Of a DNA stretch of 64,000 nt, positions 9,312 to 17,366 are shown piece by piece (the stretch's first letter is position 1; every line of letters begins with the position of its first letter). This stretch comes from an uncultured Clostridia bacterium. GTDB taxonomy: Bacteria; Bacillota; Clostridia; Christensenellales; Borkfalkiaceae. Location: NCBI GenBank assembly GCA_934272745.1, contig CAKQSI010000009.1, positions 1-64,000 of the forward strand, written 5' to 3'. The notes below the pieces were generated by a model that had not been told where the DNA came from, did not search any database, and saw nothing but the letters and a program-made list of their open reading frames with translations. The translations under genes were made by a program, and so were the position numbers.

Positions 9312-12300
9312 TCAGTCTTTGAACAGTTCGGGATACAGTTCAACCAGACGGTCGCCGATGCAGACGGCAAGTTGGGTGTAGCCGAGTTTTGCAAAGTGCA
9401 GACCGTCAACCGGCTGCATGACGTCTTCGTTATCGGCGCCGAGCAGAGAGGAACCATACACGTCGATCATATCCAGACCGAACTCTTTCGCCACCACGGG
9501 GACGTATTCCACCGCGCTTAACACGTTGCCGATATAGCCGCAGTTGATCTTGCCCGGGTTTTCGGTGGGGTGCGGCGGAAGATTCAGCACGAGTTTCGCT
9601 TCCGGCTTTTTATCCTGCAGGATTTTGGAAACGAGCGTGCGATAGGCTTCCGCATTGCCGCCGGTAAGTCCTAAATTGGTGCCCAGCATCACGATGATGA
9701 TATCCGCGTCCGAAATATCCACCCAGCCGGAATTGTACTTTCCGAGCATGCCGGAAGCGGTGATGCCGCACTTGCCGTAATTCACCGTTTCCACGTCCAG
9801 ATAGCGCGAGAGGTAGTAGGGATAGTTCCAGGGCTTGACGTCTTCGTGTCCGGCAAAGCCGCCGAAGTCGCCCTCGGTCAGGCTGTCGCCGATGCAGGCG
9901 ATCTTCAGTTTTTTGGTTTCGGAAACCGGCTCGGTCAAAAATTCCGCTTCGGCGTCGGTATAGGAACCGAGCGCGTGGTTCATGGTGGTAAAGGAAACGA
10001 ACGCCGCGTTCTCCGGACGGTTGACCGTGCCGGAAACGACCGTATAGGAAGCGGGCTGGTCGTTACAGGTAATCCCCTTTATAAACGTGCCGCTTTGGTC
10101 GAAAAACGCCACGGCGTACAGATAATTATGCGCCGCAACGCGGTAACGCACGGCTTTGCAGCCCTCTGGGAGCGCGATCTTCCGCGTGGAATACCAACCC
10201 TCGTAAGTAACCGCCGACCCGTCGGTTCTGCCCGCTTCTGCGCCGGTGGAAACCACCGAAGTCTGATCGAACGTGAGCGAAAGGGTTTCGCCCGCAGTTT
10301 CGTCTTCAAACAGCGTATACGCAAGCGTGCTTGCCACGACCGCGCGGCGTTTGAAAGTCTTTTCGCAGGCGAAACGGACGTATACCGCGTCCTGCGGGAC
10401 GTGCGCCGCCCAGCCGCAGTTGCCGTCGATCGCGTTTTTGCCGCTGACGCCGGAAATGAAGTTCTTTTCCCCGTCGTAGAAGGAAATAAGGTAAATATCC
10501 GGCGCTTCGGGCAGATACCAGGCGTACGCCCGGACGTTTTCGGGAATGGTCATATAATTGGTGGAAGTCCACCCCTTTTTGCTGGTCTGTCTGCCGTCCA
10601 CGCCCAGAAGGTCGATATTGGAAAAACCGGGCTGCACGGTTTGCTGTTCCTTGACCTGCCCGATCGCGGCGTCCACGGGAACGACCACTTCGGGTTCCAC
10701 AAAGGTGTTTTCGCCCACGCCCACGACGCGCTCGGTTTCGTCCGGTTCCCCTTCGGTGGAGAACCACAGACTTCTCGCCGCCACGCCGATGGCGGAAGGT
10801 GCCGCCACGATGCGGAAAGTGCCTTTACTTTTGACCGTGACTTCCGCCACGCCCTTTTTATAACGTACGAAAACCGCGTCGGAAGGTTTCCCTTCTTTGG
10901 TAAACGCGTAAAAGGTCAAGCCGAGGTTTTCGACCATGCCTTCGCAGCCGACGTTGATATGGAAGGTCTGCCCTACGGAAACGTGCTTTTCCGCGTCCGC
11001 GGTAAGCGTAAACGATTTGGGAACGTTAGGATCGGTTTCGTTGCCGTAAATTTCGATTTCGGTCAGTTGCACGCGGATTGCCGATTCGTCCGAAGCGCTG
11101 ACGCCGCGTTTCAAGACCGAAATGCGCACGTGTTTGGTTTTTACGGGCGCGTCGAACGCCACTTTATAGGGCGGGAACGCGTTGATCGTACCCTCCACCG
11201 TCGCGCCGCGCACGCTTTTTACTACCGTGAAGTTGGTGCCGTCGGTGGAACATTCCACGTCGAAATTCACCGGGAAGTTGGCGACGCCGCCCGCCTGCGA
11301 CAAAACGTCCTGCCGGGGGTACAGCCACACTTCGGACACGGTACGGAGCGCGCCTAAAGAAATCGTGATATCCATCGGTTTGTCTTCGGTACTGGCGGTG
11401 GTAAAGCCCAGTCCGGTTTCGGAAGAAGCGAGGATTCTGCCGTCGATGAGTTGACTTAAATGGAACGAACCGTAGGTTAAAGAATCGCTTGCCGCGACCG
11501 TCGCGAGCGAGGAAAGCGCGTAGTTGACCATGGCGTTCCCTTCCGAAAGGGAGGCGCGGACGACCGTATCTCTGCCCGCGGTCAAAAACAGCACGCAGTC
11601 TTCCGATTCTTCGCCGTCGATATAAAAGCGGTCGAACCGGCAGCCATCGTCAGGCAGCGCTTCGATGACCAGAAATTCACCGGTGGAAACGTTGATGCGG
11701 TGATCGCCGCGGTAAATAATACCGTTGACCCTGACCGCGCCCAGTTCGGGATCCATCTCTACGTTCAGCGCGCCCTGCTCGGCGGAAGCCCCGCTGTAAA
11801 ACGCCGCTTCCATCAACTGCACGCGGTAAGGATCTTCCGCCTGCTCGTCCGCCGCATAGTCCGAAACGGCGGCAACTTTCAGCCGGACGTAACGCGCGTT
11901 TTGCGCGGCGACCGTAAAGTACTGCGTTGCGCCCATCGGGTTGGAACGCAGAGTATATTCCCCGACGGTGACAAATTCCCTGCCGTCGTCCGAAATCGCG
12001 ATCGAAAACGCCATCGGGAAGTTGGGCGTTTGCCCCTCCTTGGTAAGCGTATCCGTCCGGGGATACAGAGCAAAAGCGTCAAACTGCGTCTTTTTGCCGA
12101 AATCCACGGTGACCGAAACGGGATCGGTCAGATTGCCGTTTTCGTCCGCTCGTAAAATGCCGGTGGAATAACCCGAAGACAGATCGCCGTCGAAGAGGTT
12201 ACGCGCGTTCCAGCCGCCGATCTCGTTATCCGAAGAGGCTTCCGCCCCCTCCGAAACCTGCTGCAGTTGCTGGCGGATAAACAAAGCGTTGACGGTCACG

Positions 12301-15300
12301 TCCTCGTTTAAAGTGATGGTGACGGTGCGGTCGGTACCGTAAAGTCCGCCCGTCCAGGAGACGAAGCGCACCACGCCGCCCACGTCCGCGCTGACCGAAA
12401 GCGTGACTTCCGTACCCTTTTCCAGCACCTTGATACAGGGGAACGACACGAGCGTGCCGTTTAACGACACTTCCCCCGCGACGCCGTTTTCCGCCAGAAG
12501 GCGCAACGTTACGTATTTGCTTTCGGTCTGAATTTTTTCCGCGGTGAAGGTCAAAGAAACGTCGGCAGTCATCGCAAAGGAAAGTTGGTTTTCCGCGCCG
12601 CCGAAGGTGCCGTTATACCCCGTATAGCGGTAGCCGGTCTTTGCGGAAACGGACAGATTGACTTCTGCCCCGCTTGCGACCGTTTTACGGAAGGTTTCGC
12701 CCGAAACCTGCTCTCCGTCCACCGTCAGGTTTAAGCCTTCCGCAAGGGTCAGCGAAAGGTCGTATTCCTGCTTTCCGGAGGTAACCGGCGCGCTTTCGAT
12801 ATCGTAATCGCCAGCGGAAAGTTCGAAATAATAGTAATTCTCGTCGCTGTAAAGATAGGTATAGCCGCTTTCCGCCAGGGCGTCGTTGCCGGAGTAAACC
12901 AGCGCGTCGTTGATGCGGATATTTGCCGCGGTAAACGCGAAGCGAGGCACGCCCACTTTTGCGGTGGAGCCCGCCGGAACGTTGAAACTCATCCGGACGA
13001 TCTTTTGGGAAAGGTCGCGATAGAGCAGCAGATCGATCGTCCCTTTTGCGGTGGGAACGCTCGCCCCGATGCTGTTCATTCTGCCGAACGCGGGAACGAT
13101 CTCGAATCTTTCATAAGCGGGCGCGGTGGGACGAACGCCCAGCGCGTATTTGGACAGGACGACCATGGGACCGCCCGACCAGGCGTGATTCATCGTGCCG
13201 CCCGTTCTGTCCCACAGTTCCCAAAGGGTGGTGTAGGCTTCGCCGGCGACGTATTCGTAGGTCATCATCTGGCGGTAACGGTTCAGCATTCTGTCCTGCG
13301 CTTCGGCAGGATAACCTGCGACGAACATGGCTTCCAGCACGTATTTTTCCATATACGGACTGGCGTTAAAGGTATTCTGCAGCACCTGCAGAATCGTGGG
13401 GTATTTGTCTTCGGACGCCAGCCCCGCAAGAACGGCAAGTGCGTTTCCGCGGTCGTCCGGCGCGGTCTGGATTGCCGAACGATAGCCGTCTTCCGTCCAC
13501 AAAATGGCGTTGAACGCGGCGTACAGGCGGGATTTGCGTTCCGCGATCCAGGGAACGCGGTCTTCCTTCCCCAGCGTCTGCGCCATTTTTTCCACGGCGC
13601 TCATCGCGTAATAGTACCAGGCGTTTTCGATCACCGCCGTATCCGAACGGCTGCCCCAGTCCATCCAGTCCCAACTGCCGCTGCGGTGGACGACCAGACC
13701 GCCGTCTTCCAGTTTCCATTTTTCAAGATAGCGCACGCTAGGTTCGAACGCTTCTTCCAGAACGTACGTTCTGCCGGTATATAAGTAATAATTCCAGATG
13801 CCGACCAGTCCCGCCAGTTGCTGCACGGGCAGTTCGAAATAGGCGTTGGAAATGGGGTTGACGGTGGAAAGTGCGTCGTCGCGGTCGGTGCCCGTGCCGG
13901 TGATAATCCAGCCGAACATCTGCTGCAGTCCTTTTTCGTACAGGAGATAGGAGTTTTCGTCCATGGAATAGAGAATCTGTTCCATTTCGCTCGTCGCGTC
14001 GCCCCACCACTGCGCGCGTTCCCGATCGGGGCAATCCATAAAGTTGTCGCGCATGGTGACGTACAGCGTGTCGTAACACATCTGCCACAAACGGGCGAAG
14101 TCGGCGTTGTCGCTGACGAAATCCCCCGCTTTTTCGGTATTATAGCCGCTGGCGCGGTAGCCGACGTCCACCACTTCCACCCCGGCGGGAACGGCGTACA
14201 TTACGTATTGCCCGTTCATCCAGCCGAAAGATTCAAATTCCTGCTCGCCGGAAGCGTCTGCCACGTAGGTAAAGCGCACGGCTTCCATACTGTCGGTGTT
14301 TTCGGTCGTAACGAAGATTTTTTTGCCTTCGGTATCGCTTTTTACCTTGAGGTAGGGCGTAAATTGGATATTGGTGCCGATCTTCATCAGAAGGACGCGG
14401 TCTTTGGTCGGGTCGTCCTGCGCCAGAATTTCGGAATTTCGATAAGCGGTGATTCCGGAAAATTTAGTGGGAGGAACGGGGCGCTTCTGCAGCGCGTTCC
14501 AAGGCGCGTCGCCGTAAACGCCTAAGACGGTGGCGGCTTCCCAACGGGAGTCGTCAAAGCCGGGCTGCTCCCACGAAAAGTCGGTTTCTTTCATCGCGTC
14601 GTACCAGACGTTGTATGCGGGAATACGGTAGTTTGCCTGCGGACTGTCGAAATCGACTTCGGATTTTACGGAGTCGTCGAGATAGGCGGCGGCTTCTTTC
14701 ACTTTCCAGCGCGCGTCCGAAGTCAGCACGGTTTCCCCGTCGGCTACGAGGTCGAAATAAAAGGCGCCTTTGCCCGTCGTGACGTTGGAATAACTGTCCC
14801 CTCTTTTTCCCCAGAACCAGGCAAGCACGGCGACGGTGTTTTCCCCGGGAAGAAGGTATTCGGTCAGATCGACTTCGTCGTAATAGCCCTCGTCCGGCGT
14901 GGGACCGCGTTTCAAGCCGCCCTCAAACACCACCAGTTCGCCGTTGACGTACAGCCAATATCTGGAATCCACCGCGATTTTCGCAGTTGCCTGACGGCAG
15001 TAGCCGTTCAAAGTCACGGTGCCGCGCAGACGAACCCACTGGTTTTTGGTGTTTTCGCTCGCCCAGATCCATTTCCCGTTGAACTCTTCGTAAGGATTCG
15101 GGGTCGCCGTGGGGCTGATCGTGGGATTTTCGGTAGGCGCCGCGGTGGGGCGACCCGAAGGTTCCGTCGTCGGGGTTTCGGTAGGCGCCGCCGTAGGCTG
15201 CTGCGAAACCGAAGGCGCCGCCGTCGGATTTTCGGTAGGGCTGCCCGTCGGGGTATCTGTCGGGTTAGTCGTGGGCGCCGTCGTAGGCGTACCCGTGGGC

Positions 15301-15452
15301 ACAGGCGCCATGGTAGGTTCCGCCACGGAAGCCGAAACGGAAACGCCGGGCACGGGGTCGGGGTGACGGTTCGCACACCCGCAGACGGTTGCCAGAATCA
15401 GGTAAACGAGAAGTGACATTTTCAATAATCCTTTCAGCCGGAAATGTTGCAT
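9312..15452 (-). CDS. Lipoprotein alpha-L-rhamnosidase (GH78) with discoidin-like and SGNH esterase domains
   Basis: A 2,046-residue surface enzyme. A hydrophobic leader with VCGC near residues 23-26 suggests lipid anchoring, followed by a Pro/Thr-rich linker to about 120. Residues ~125-900 are GH78-like: an N-terminal beta-sandwich, RDNFMDCPDRERAQWWGD near 475 carrying the acidic catalytic residues, and NHAWSGGP near 757. Two F5/8 type C-like (CBM32) domains lie at ~1070-1215 and ~1310-1470. A C-terminal SGNH hydrolase has GDSLTEGD near 1857, GTN near 1925 and DGLHF near 2017. It probably removes rhamnose and acyl groups from pectin-like glycans. GGGAGG precedes the chosen ATG at 11 bases; a second ATG 11 codons in, with AAAGGA upstream, is an alternative. 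It is divergent from the AraC regulator. Confidence 0.88.
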   Translation of the reverse strand: MQHFRLKGLLKMSLLVYLILATVCGCANRHPDPVPGVSVSASVAEPTMAPVPTGTPTTAPTTNPTDTPTGSPTENPTAAPSVSQQPTAAPTETPTTEPSGRPTAAPTENPTISPTATPNPYEEFNGKWIWASENTKNQWVRLRGTVTLNGYCRQATAKIAVDSRYWLYVNGELVVFEGGLKRGPTPDEGYYDEVDLTEYLLPGENTVAVLAWFWGKRGDSYSNVTTGKGAFYFDLVADGETVLTSDARWKVKEAAAYLDDSVKSEVDFDSPQANYRIPAYNVWYDAMKETDFSWEQPGFDDSRWEAATVLGVYGDAPWNALQKRPVPPTKFSGITAYRNSEILAQDDPTKDRVLLMKIGTNIQFTPYLKVKSDTEGKKIFVTTENTDSMEAVRFTYVADASGEQEFESFGWMNGQYVMYAVPAGVEVVDVGYRASGYNTEKAGDFVSDNADFARLWQMCYDTLYVTMRDNFMDCPDRERAQWWGDATSEMEQILYSMDENSYLLYEKGLQQMFGWIITGTGTDRDDALSTVNPISNAYFELPVQQLAGLVGIWNYYLYTGRTYVLEEAFEPSVRYLEKWKLEDGGLVVHRSGSWDWMDWGSRSDTAVIENAWYYYAMSAVEKMAQTLGKEDRVPWIAERKSRLYAAFNAILWTEDGYRSAIQTAPDDRGNALAVLAGLASEDKYPTILQVLQNTFNASPYMEKYVLEAMFVAGYPAEAQDRMLNRYRQMMTYEYVAGEAYTTLWELWDRTGGTMNHAWSGGPMVVLSKYALGVRPTAPAYERFEIVPAFGRMNSIGASVPTAKGTIDLLLYRDLSQKIVRMSFNVPAGSTAKVGVPRFAFTAANIRINDALVYSGNDALAESGYTYLYSDENYYYFELSAGDYDIESAPVTSGKQEYDLSLTLAEGLNLTVDGEQVSGETFRKTVASGAEVNLSVSAKTGYRYTGYNGTFGGAENQLSFAMTADVSLTFTAEKIQTESKYVTLRLLAENGVAGEVSLNGTLVSFPCIKVLEKGTEVTLSVSADVGGVVRFVSWTGGLYGTDRTVTITLNEDVTVNALFIRQQLQQVSEGAEASSDNEIGGWNARNLFDGDLSSGYSTGILRADENGNLTDPVSVTVDFGKKTQFDAFALYPRTDTLTKEGQTPNFPMAFSIAISDDGREFVTVGEYTLRSNPMGATQYFTVAAQNARYVRLKVAAVSDYAADEQAEDPYRVQLMEAAFYSGASAEQGALNVEMDPELGAVRVNGIIYRGDHRINVSTGEFLVIEALPDDGCRFDRFYIDGEESEDCVLFLTAGRDTVVRASLSEGNAMVNYALSSLATVAASDSLTYGSFHLSQLIDGRILASSETGLGFTTASTEDKPMDITISLGALRTVSEVWLYPRQDVLSQAGGVANFPVNFDVECSTDGTNFTVVKSVRGATVEGTINAFPPYKVAFDAPVKTKHVRISVLKRGVSASDESAIRVQLTEIEIYGNETDPNVPKSFTLTADAEKHVSVGQTFHINVGCEGMVENLGLTFYAFTKEGKPSDAVFVRYKKGVAEVTVKSKGTFRIVAAPSAIGVAARSLWFSTEGEPDETERVVGVGENTFVEPEVVVPVDAAIGQVKEQQTVQPGFSNIDLLGVDGRQTSKKGWTSTNYMTIPENVRAYAWYLPEAPDIYLISFYDGEKNFISGVSGKNAIDGNCGWAAHVPQDAVYVRFACEKTFKRRAVVASTLAYTLFEDETAGETLSLTFDQTSVVSTGAEAGRTDGSAVTYEGWYSTRKIALPEGCKAVRYRVAAHNYLYAVAFFDQSGTFIKGITCNDQPASYTVVSGTVNRPENAAFVSFTTMNHALGSYTDAEAEFLTEPVSETKKLKIACIGDSLTEGDFGGFAGHEDVKPWNYPYYLSRYLDVETVNYGKCGITASGMLGKYNSGWVDISDADIIIVMLGTNLGLTGGNAEAYRTLVSKILQDKKPEAKLVLNLPPHPTENPGKINCGYIGNVLSAVEYVPVVAKEFGLDMIDVYGSSLLGADNEDVMQPVDGLHFAKLGYTQLAVCIGDRLVELYPELFKD

Positions 15453-15556
15453 TCAGGAAAAAACCTCCCATTTTCGAATGTTTTATCGGTCGTTTTTTGC
15501 GCGGAAAGCGAAGGGTCTTCCCCTCCGCGCGCACGGTAATTTTTCACGCTGCCGAA

Positions 15557-15586
15557 AGTATAGAACTTTCCCCTATAAAATTGCAA
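15557..15586 (-). promoter_or_regulatory. Promoter of the GH78 lipoprotein gene
   Basis: Minus strand: TTGCAA, 18-base spacer, TATACT. The start would be near 15550, giving a ~100-nt leader. It lies about 70 bases from the divergent araC-type promoter, so one regulator site could control both. Confidence 0.6.
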
Positions 15587-15658
15587 TCAAATTTGTAACT
15601 TAAACTATTAAATATATCACATCGGAAGAAATTTTCTTGGCTTTTTTTAGAAAATCTC

Positions 15659-15687
15659 TTGAAAAAGTGCGCGTTATGCTGTATGCT
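15659..15687 (+). promoter_or_regulatory. Promoter of the AraC-family regulator gene
   Basis: TTGAAA at 15659-15664, a 17-base spacer and TATGCT at 15682-15687. The start would be near 15694. This shows that the longer reading frame beginning at 15637 starts upstream of its own promoter. Confidence 0.55.
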
Positions 15688-15750
15688 TTTAATAGTCAGG
15701 TCCGGCGCGCGTATTTTTGGCGTCGGCAAAGTAAATTTTGCGAGGGCATT

Positions 15751-16605
15751 ATGTCGGACACTTACAAAATCAATCCTGTCAACAAAGAAAGCGAGAGCAA
15801 TCTTACCATTGTGGAATTCGGTCTGCAAGCCGAAGAGTACTTTCCGCATAAATTCGGACCGGCAGTCAAACTGTCTTACGTTTTGCAATACGTCGAAAAA
15901 GGCTGCGGCACCTATACGCTGAACGGCAACGTTTACCGCGTTCAGGCGGGCGATCTGTTCTTTCTGCCCAAAAATTCCATCGTCAGTTATGCGGCGGATA
16001 AGGAGAACCCCTATCGCTATTACTGGATCGATTTTGACGGGCTTTCTGCCAAAAACATACTGCACAACATCGGCATTTCGGAAGAGAACCCCGTCATTGC
16101 GCTGAACAACGACGAGGTTTTGTACCGATTCCGCAGCGTGGGCGACGCGCTGGAAGGGCGCTCGTACCTTTCCTATCTGGACGCGCTCGGCAGGCTGTAC
16201 GAACTGCTTTCCTTTTTGGGCAGTCTGCGTGCGGAATACGCTTCCGCGCCCGCGTCGTCCGCGGAACAGCACGTGCAGGACGCGATCAGCCTGATCAAGC
16301 ACCGTTACTGGGACAATCTGACCGTGGCGCAGATCGCGGCGGAAATCGGCATCAACCGCAATTATTTAAGCGCGGTATTCAAAAAATATACGGGCGAAAG
16401 TCCGGTTTCCTACCTGATGAAATACCGCATTCAGTGCGCGCGCTGTATGCTTCAACTGGGATACAGCGTGATCGATACCGCAACGCGCTGCGGGTTCAAC
16501 TCCCCCGCTAACTTTTCCATGCAGTTTAAGCGCATGGTGGGTCACACGCCGCAAAAGGAGCGGAAACTTTCTTCCGGCAAAACCACGGGCGGCGCGAAGG
16601 ATTGA
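15751..16605 (+). CDS. AraC-family transcriptional regulator
   Basis: A 284-residue DNA-binding regulator. Residues ~20-150 form a cupin-like sensing domain (RVQAGDLFFLPKNS), and the last ~100 residues hold two helix-turn-helix motifs: LTVAQIAAEIGINRNYLSAV, and the second around DTATRCGFNSPANFSMQFKR. The ATG at 15751 is preferred over one at 15637 because it follows the predicted promoter, has GAGGG eight bases upstream, and begins where family members usually begin. It is divergent from the GH78 lipoprotein gene and is its likely sugar-responsive activator. Its last codons (KTTGGAKD) are copied into a downstream tandem array. Confidence 0.9.
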   Translation: MSDTYKINPVNKESESNLTIVEFGLQAEEYFPHKFGPAVKLSYVLQYVEKGCGTYTLNGNVYRVQAGDLFFLPKNSIVSYAADKENPYRYYWIDFDGLSAKNILHNIGISEENPVIALNNDEVLYRFRSVGDALEGRSYLSYLDALGRLYELLSFLGSLRAEYASAPASSAEQHVQDAISLIKHRYWDNLTVAQIAAEIGINRNYLSAVFKKYTGESPVSYLMKYRIQCARCMLQLGYSVIDTATRCGFNSPANFSMQFKRMVGHTPQKERKLSSGKTTGGAKD

Positions 16606-16832
16606 GTTTTGCAATATCTGCCGGCGGCGCTCTTTCTATACAAAGGCTGCGGCGCCCCGAACGAGGATATGCGAATCATGGTCGGCACACGGTGGGGCGG
16701 AGCGACAAAACACCGGGCGGCGCGAAGCGACAAAACCACGGGCGGGCGAAGCGACAAAACACCGGGCGGCGCGAAGTGACAAAACCACGGGCGGCGCAAA
16801 GTGACAAAACCACGGGCGGCGCAAAAAATTAA
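16579..16832. repeat. Degenerate tandem array derived from the araC gene end
   Basis: The last 27 bases of the regulator gene contain AAAACCACGGGCGGCGCGAA. From about 16697 to 16832 this word recurs about five times at 22-24 base intervals, alternating ACACCGGGCGGCGC and CCACGGGCGGCGC forms with GAAGYGAC linkers. The last copy (16806-16832) again ends in a stop codon. Confidence 0.85.
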
Positions 16833-16952
16833 ATTTTAAATTATCGACTTTAAACGAAGAGGAAGGCATTTAAAAAACTTACTCTGACTTGAAACCCACG
16901 CGGTATTTATTTGAACACCTCCCGGACAGGACAAAATTAAATGATTTTTTGG

Positions 16953-16986
16953 GGCAGCCTTGCGGCTGCTCCTTTCTTTTTTACTT
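16953..16986 (+). terminator. Probable terminator for the AraC-family gene
   Basis: The GCAGCC/GGCTGC stem with a TTGC loop is followed by TCCTTTCTTTTTT. The same hairpin recurs three more times in the two 83-bp repeats. Confidence 0.55.
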
Positions 16987-17037
16987 TACGGTTACTTCTC
17001 TTTTTTTACTTTGCGCGCCTTGCGGCTGCTCCTTTTT
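16955..17037. repeat. 83-bp direct repeat, copy 1
   Basis: Near-identical to 17120-17202. Each copy has two CCTTGCGGCTGCTCCTTT hairpin words joined by a T-rich stretch with an ACGGTTACTTCTC core. Confidence 0.85.
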
Positions 17038-17119
17038 ATATTTTATATAACTCTGCATTTTATATAACTCTGCCGCGCCCTTTACATTCAAAGCCGCCCG
17101 CGCGCCTTTTTGCATAATT

Positions 17120-17202
17120 CAGCCTTGCGGCTGCTCCTTTCTTTTTTACTTCACGGTTACTTCTCTTTTTTTCTTTGCGCGCCTTGCGGCTGCTCCTTTT
17201 TT
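17120..17202. repeat. 83-bp direct repeat, copy 2
   Basis: Second copy of the 16955-17037 unit, 165 bases downstream, with a TTTACG to TTCACG change and a one-base difference in a T-run. Confidence 0.85.
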
Positions 17203-17243
17203 CTATAAAAAGACCCCCGGCAAAAGAATTTGCAAGGGGTCTG
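17202..17243 (-). terminator. Terminator of the 1,201-residue surface protein gene
   Basis: On the minus strand, AGACCCC and GGGGTCT arms form the hairpin, followed by TTTTTATAG. It lies about 125 bases after the stop codon. Confidence 0.7.
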
Positions 17244-17366
17244 AAACGTGAGATAGAGTATACTTTTTACAGGGCGCCCTATCGCACATCCGCAAAAAGG
17301 GCGCCGACCGGAGTTCCGCCGCGAAAGACAGGAATCCCCCGCGGCAAAACCGGAAAACGATCCGAT

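Larger units (their letters stand above)
16606..17366. other. Spacer between convergent genes: repeats and terminators
   Basis: About 760 bases between the araC-type gene and the surface protein gene, which converge. It holds the gene-end array, two 83-bp direct repeats with hairpins, and the terminator of the minus-strand gene. The 16602-16832 open frame merely translates the array (SDKTPGGAKRQN-type repeats). Confidence 0.6.

Noticed and set aside
9846..11357. 503-codon plus-strand frame inside the GH78 gene
   Set aside because: It is the complement of strongly conserved esterase and discoidin-like coding sequence, with an Arg/His/Gly-rich composition typical of antisense reading in GC-rich genes. 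The same applies to 46551-48422 and 60118-61125.
16602..16832. Open frame of 76 codons after the araC-type gene
   Set aside because: It only reads through the array copied from the end of that gene and has no ribosome site.
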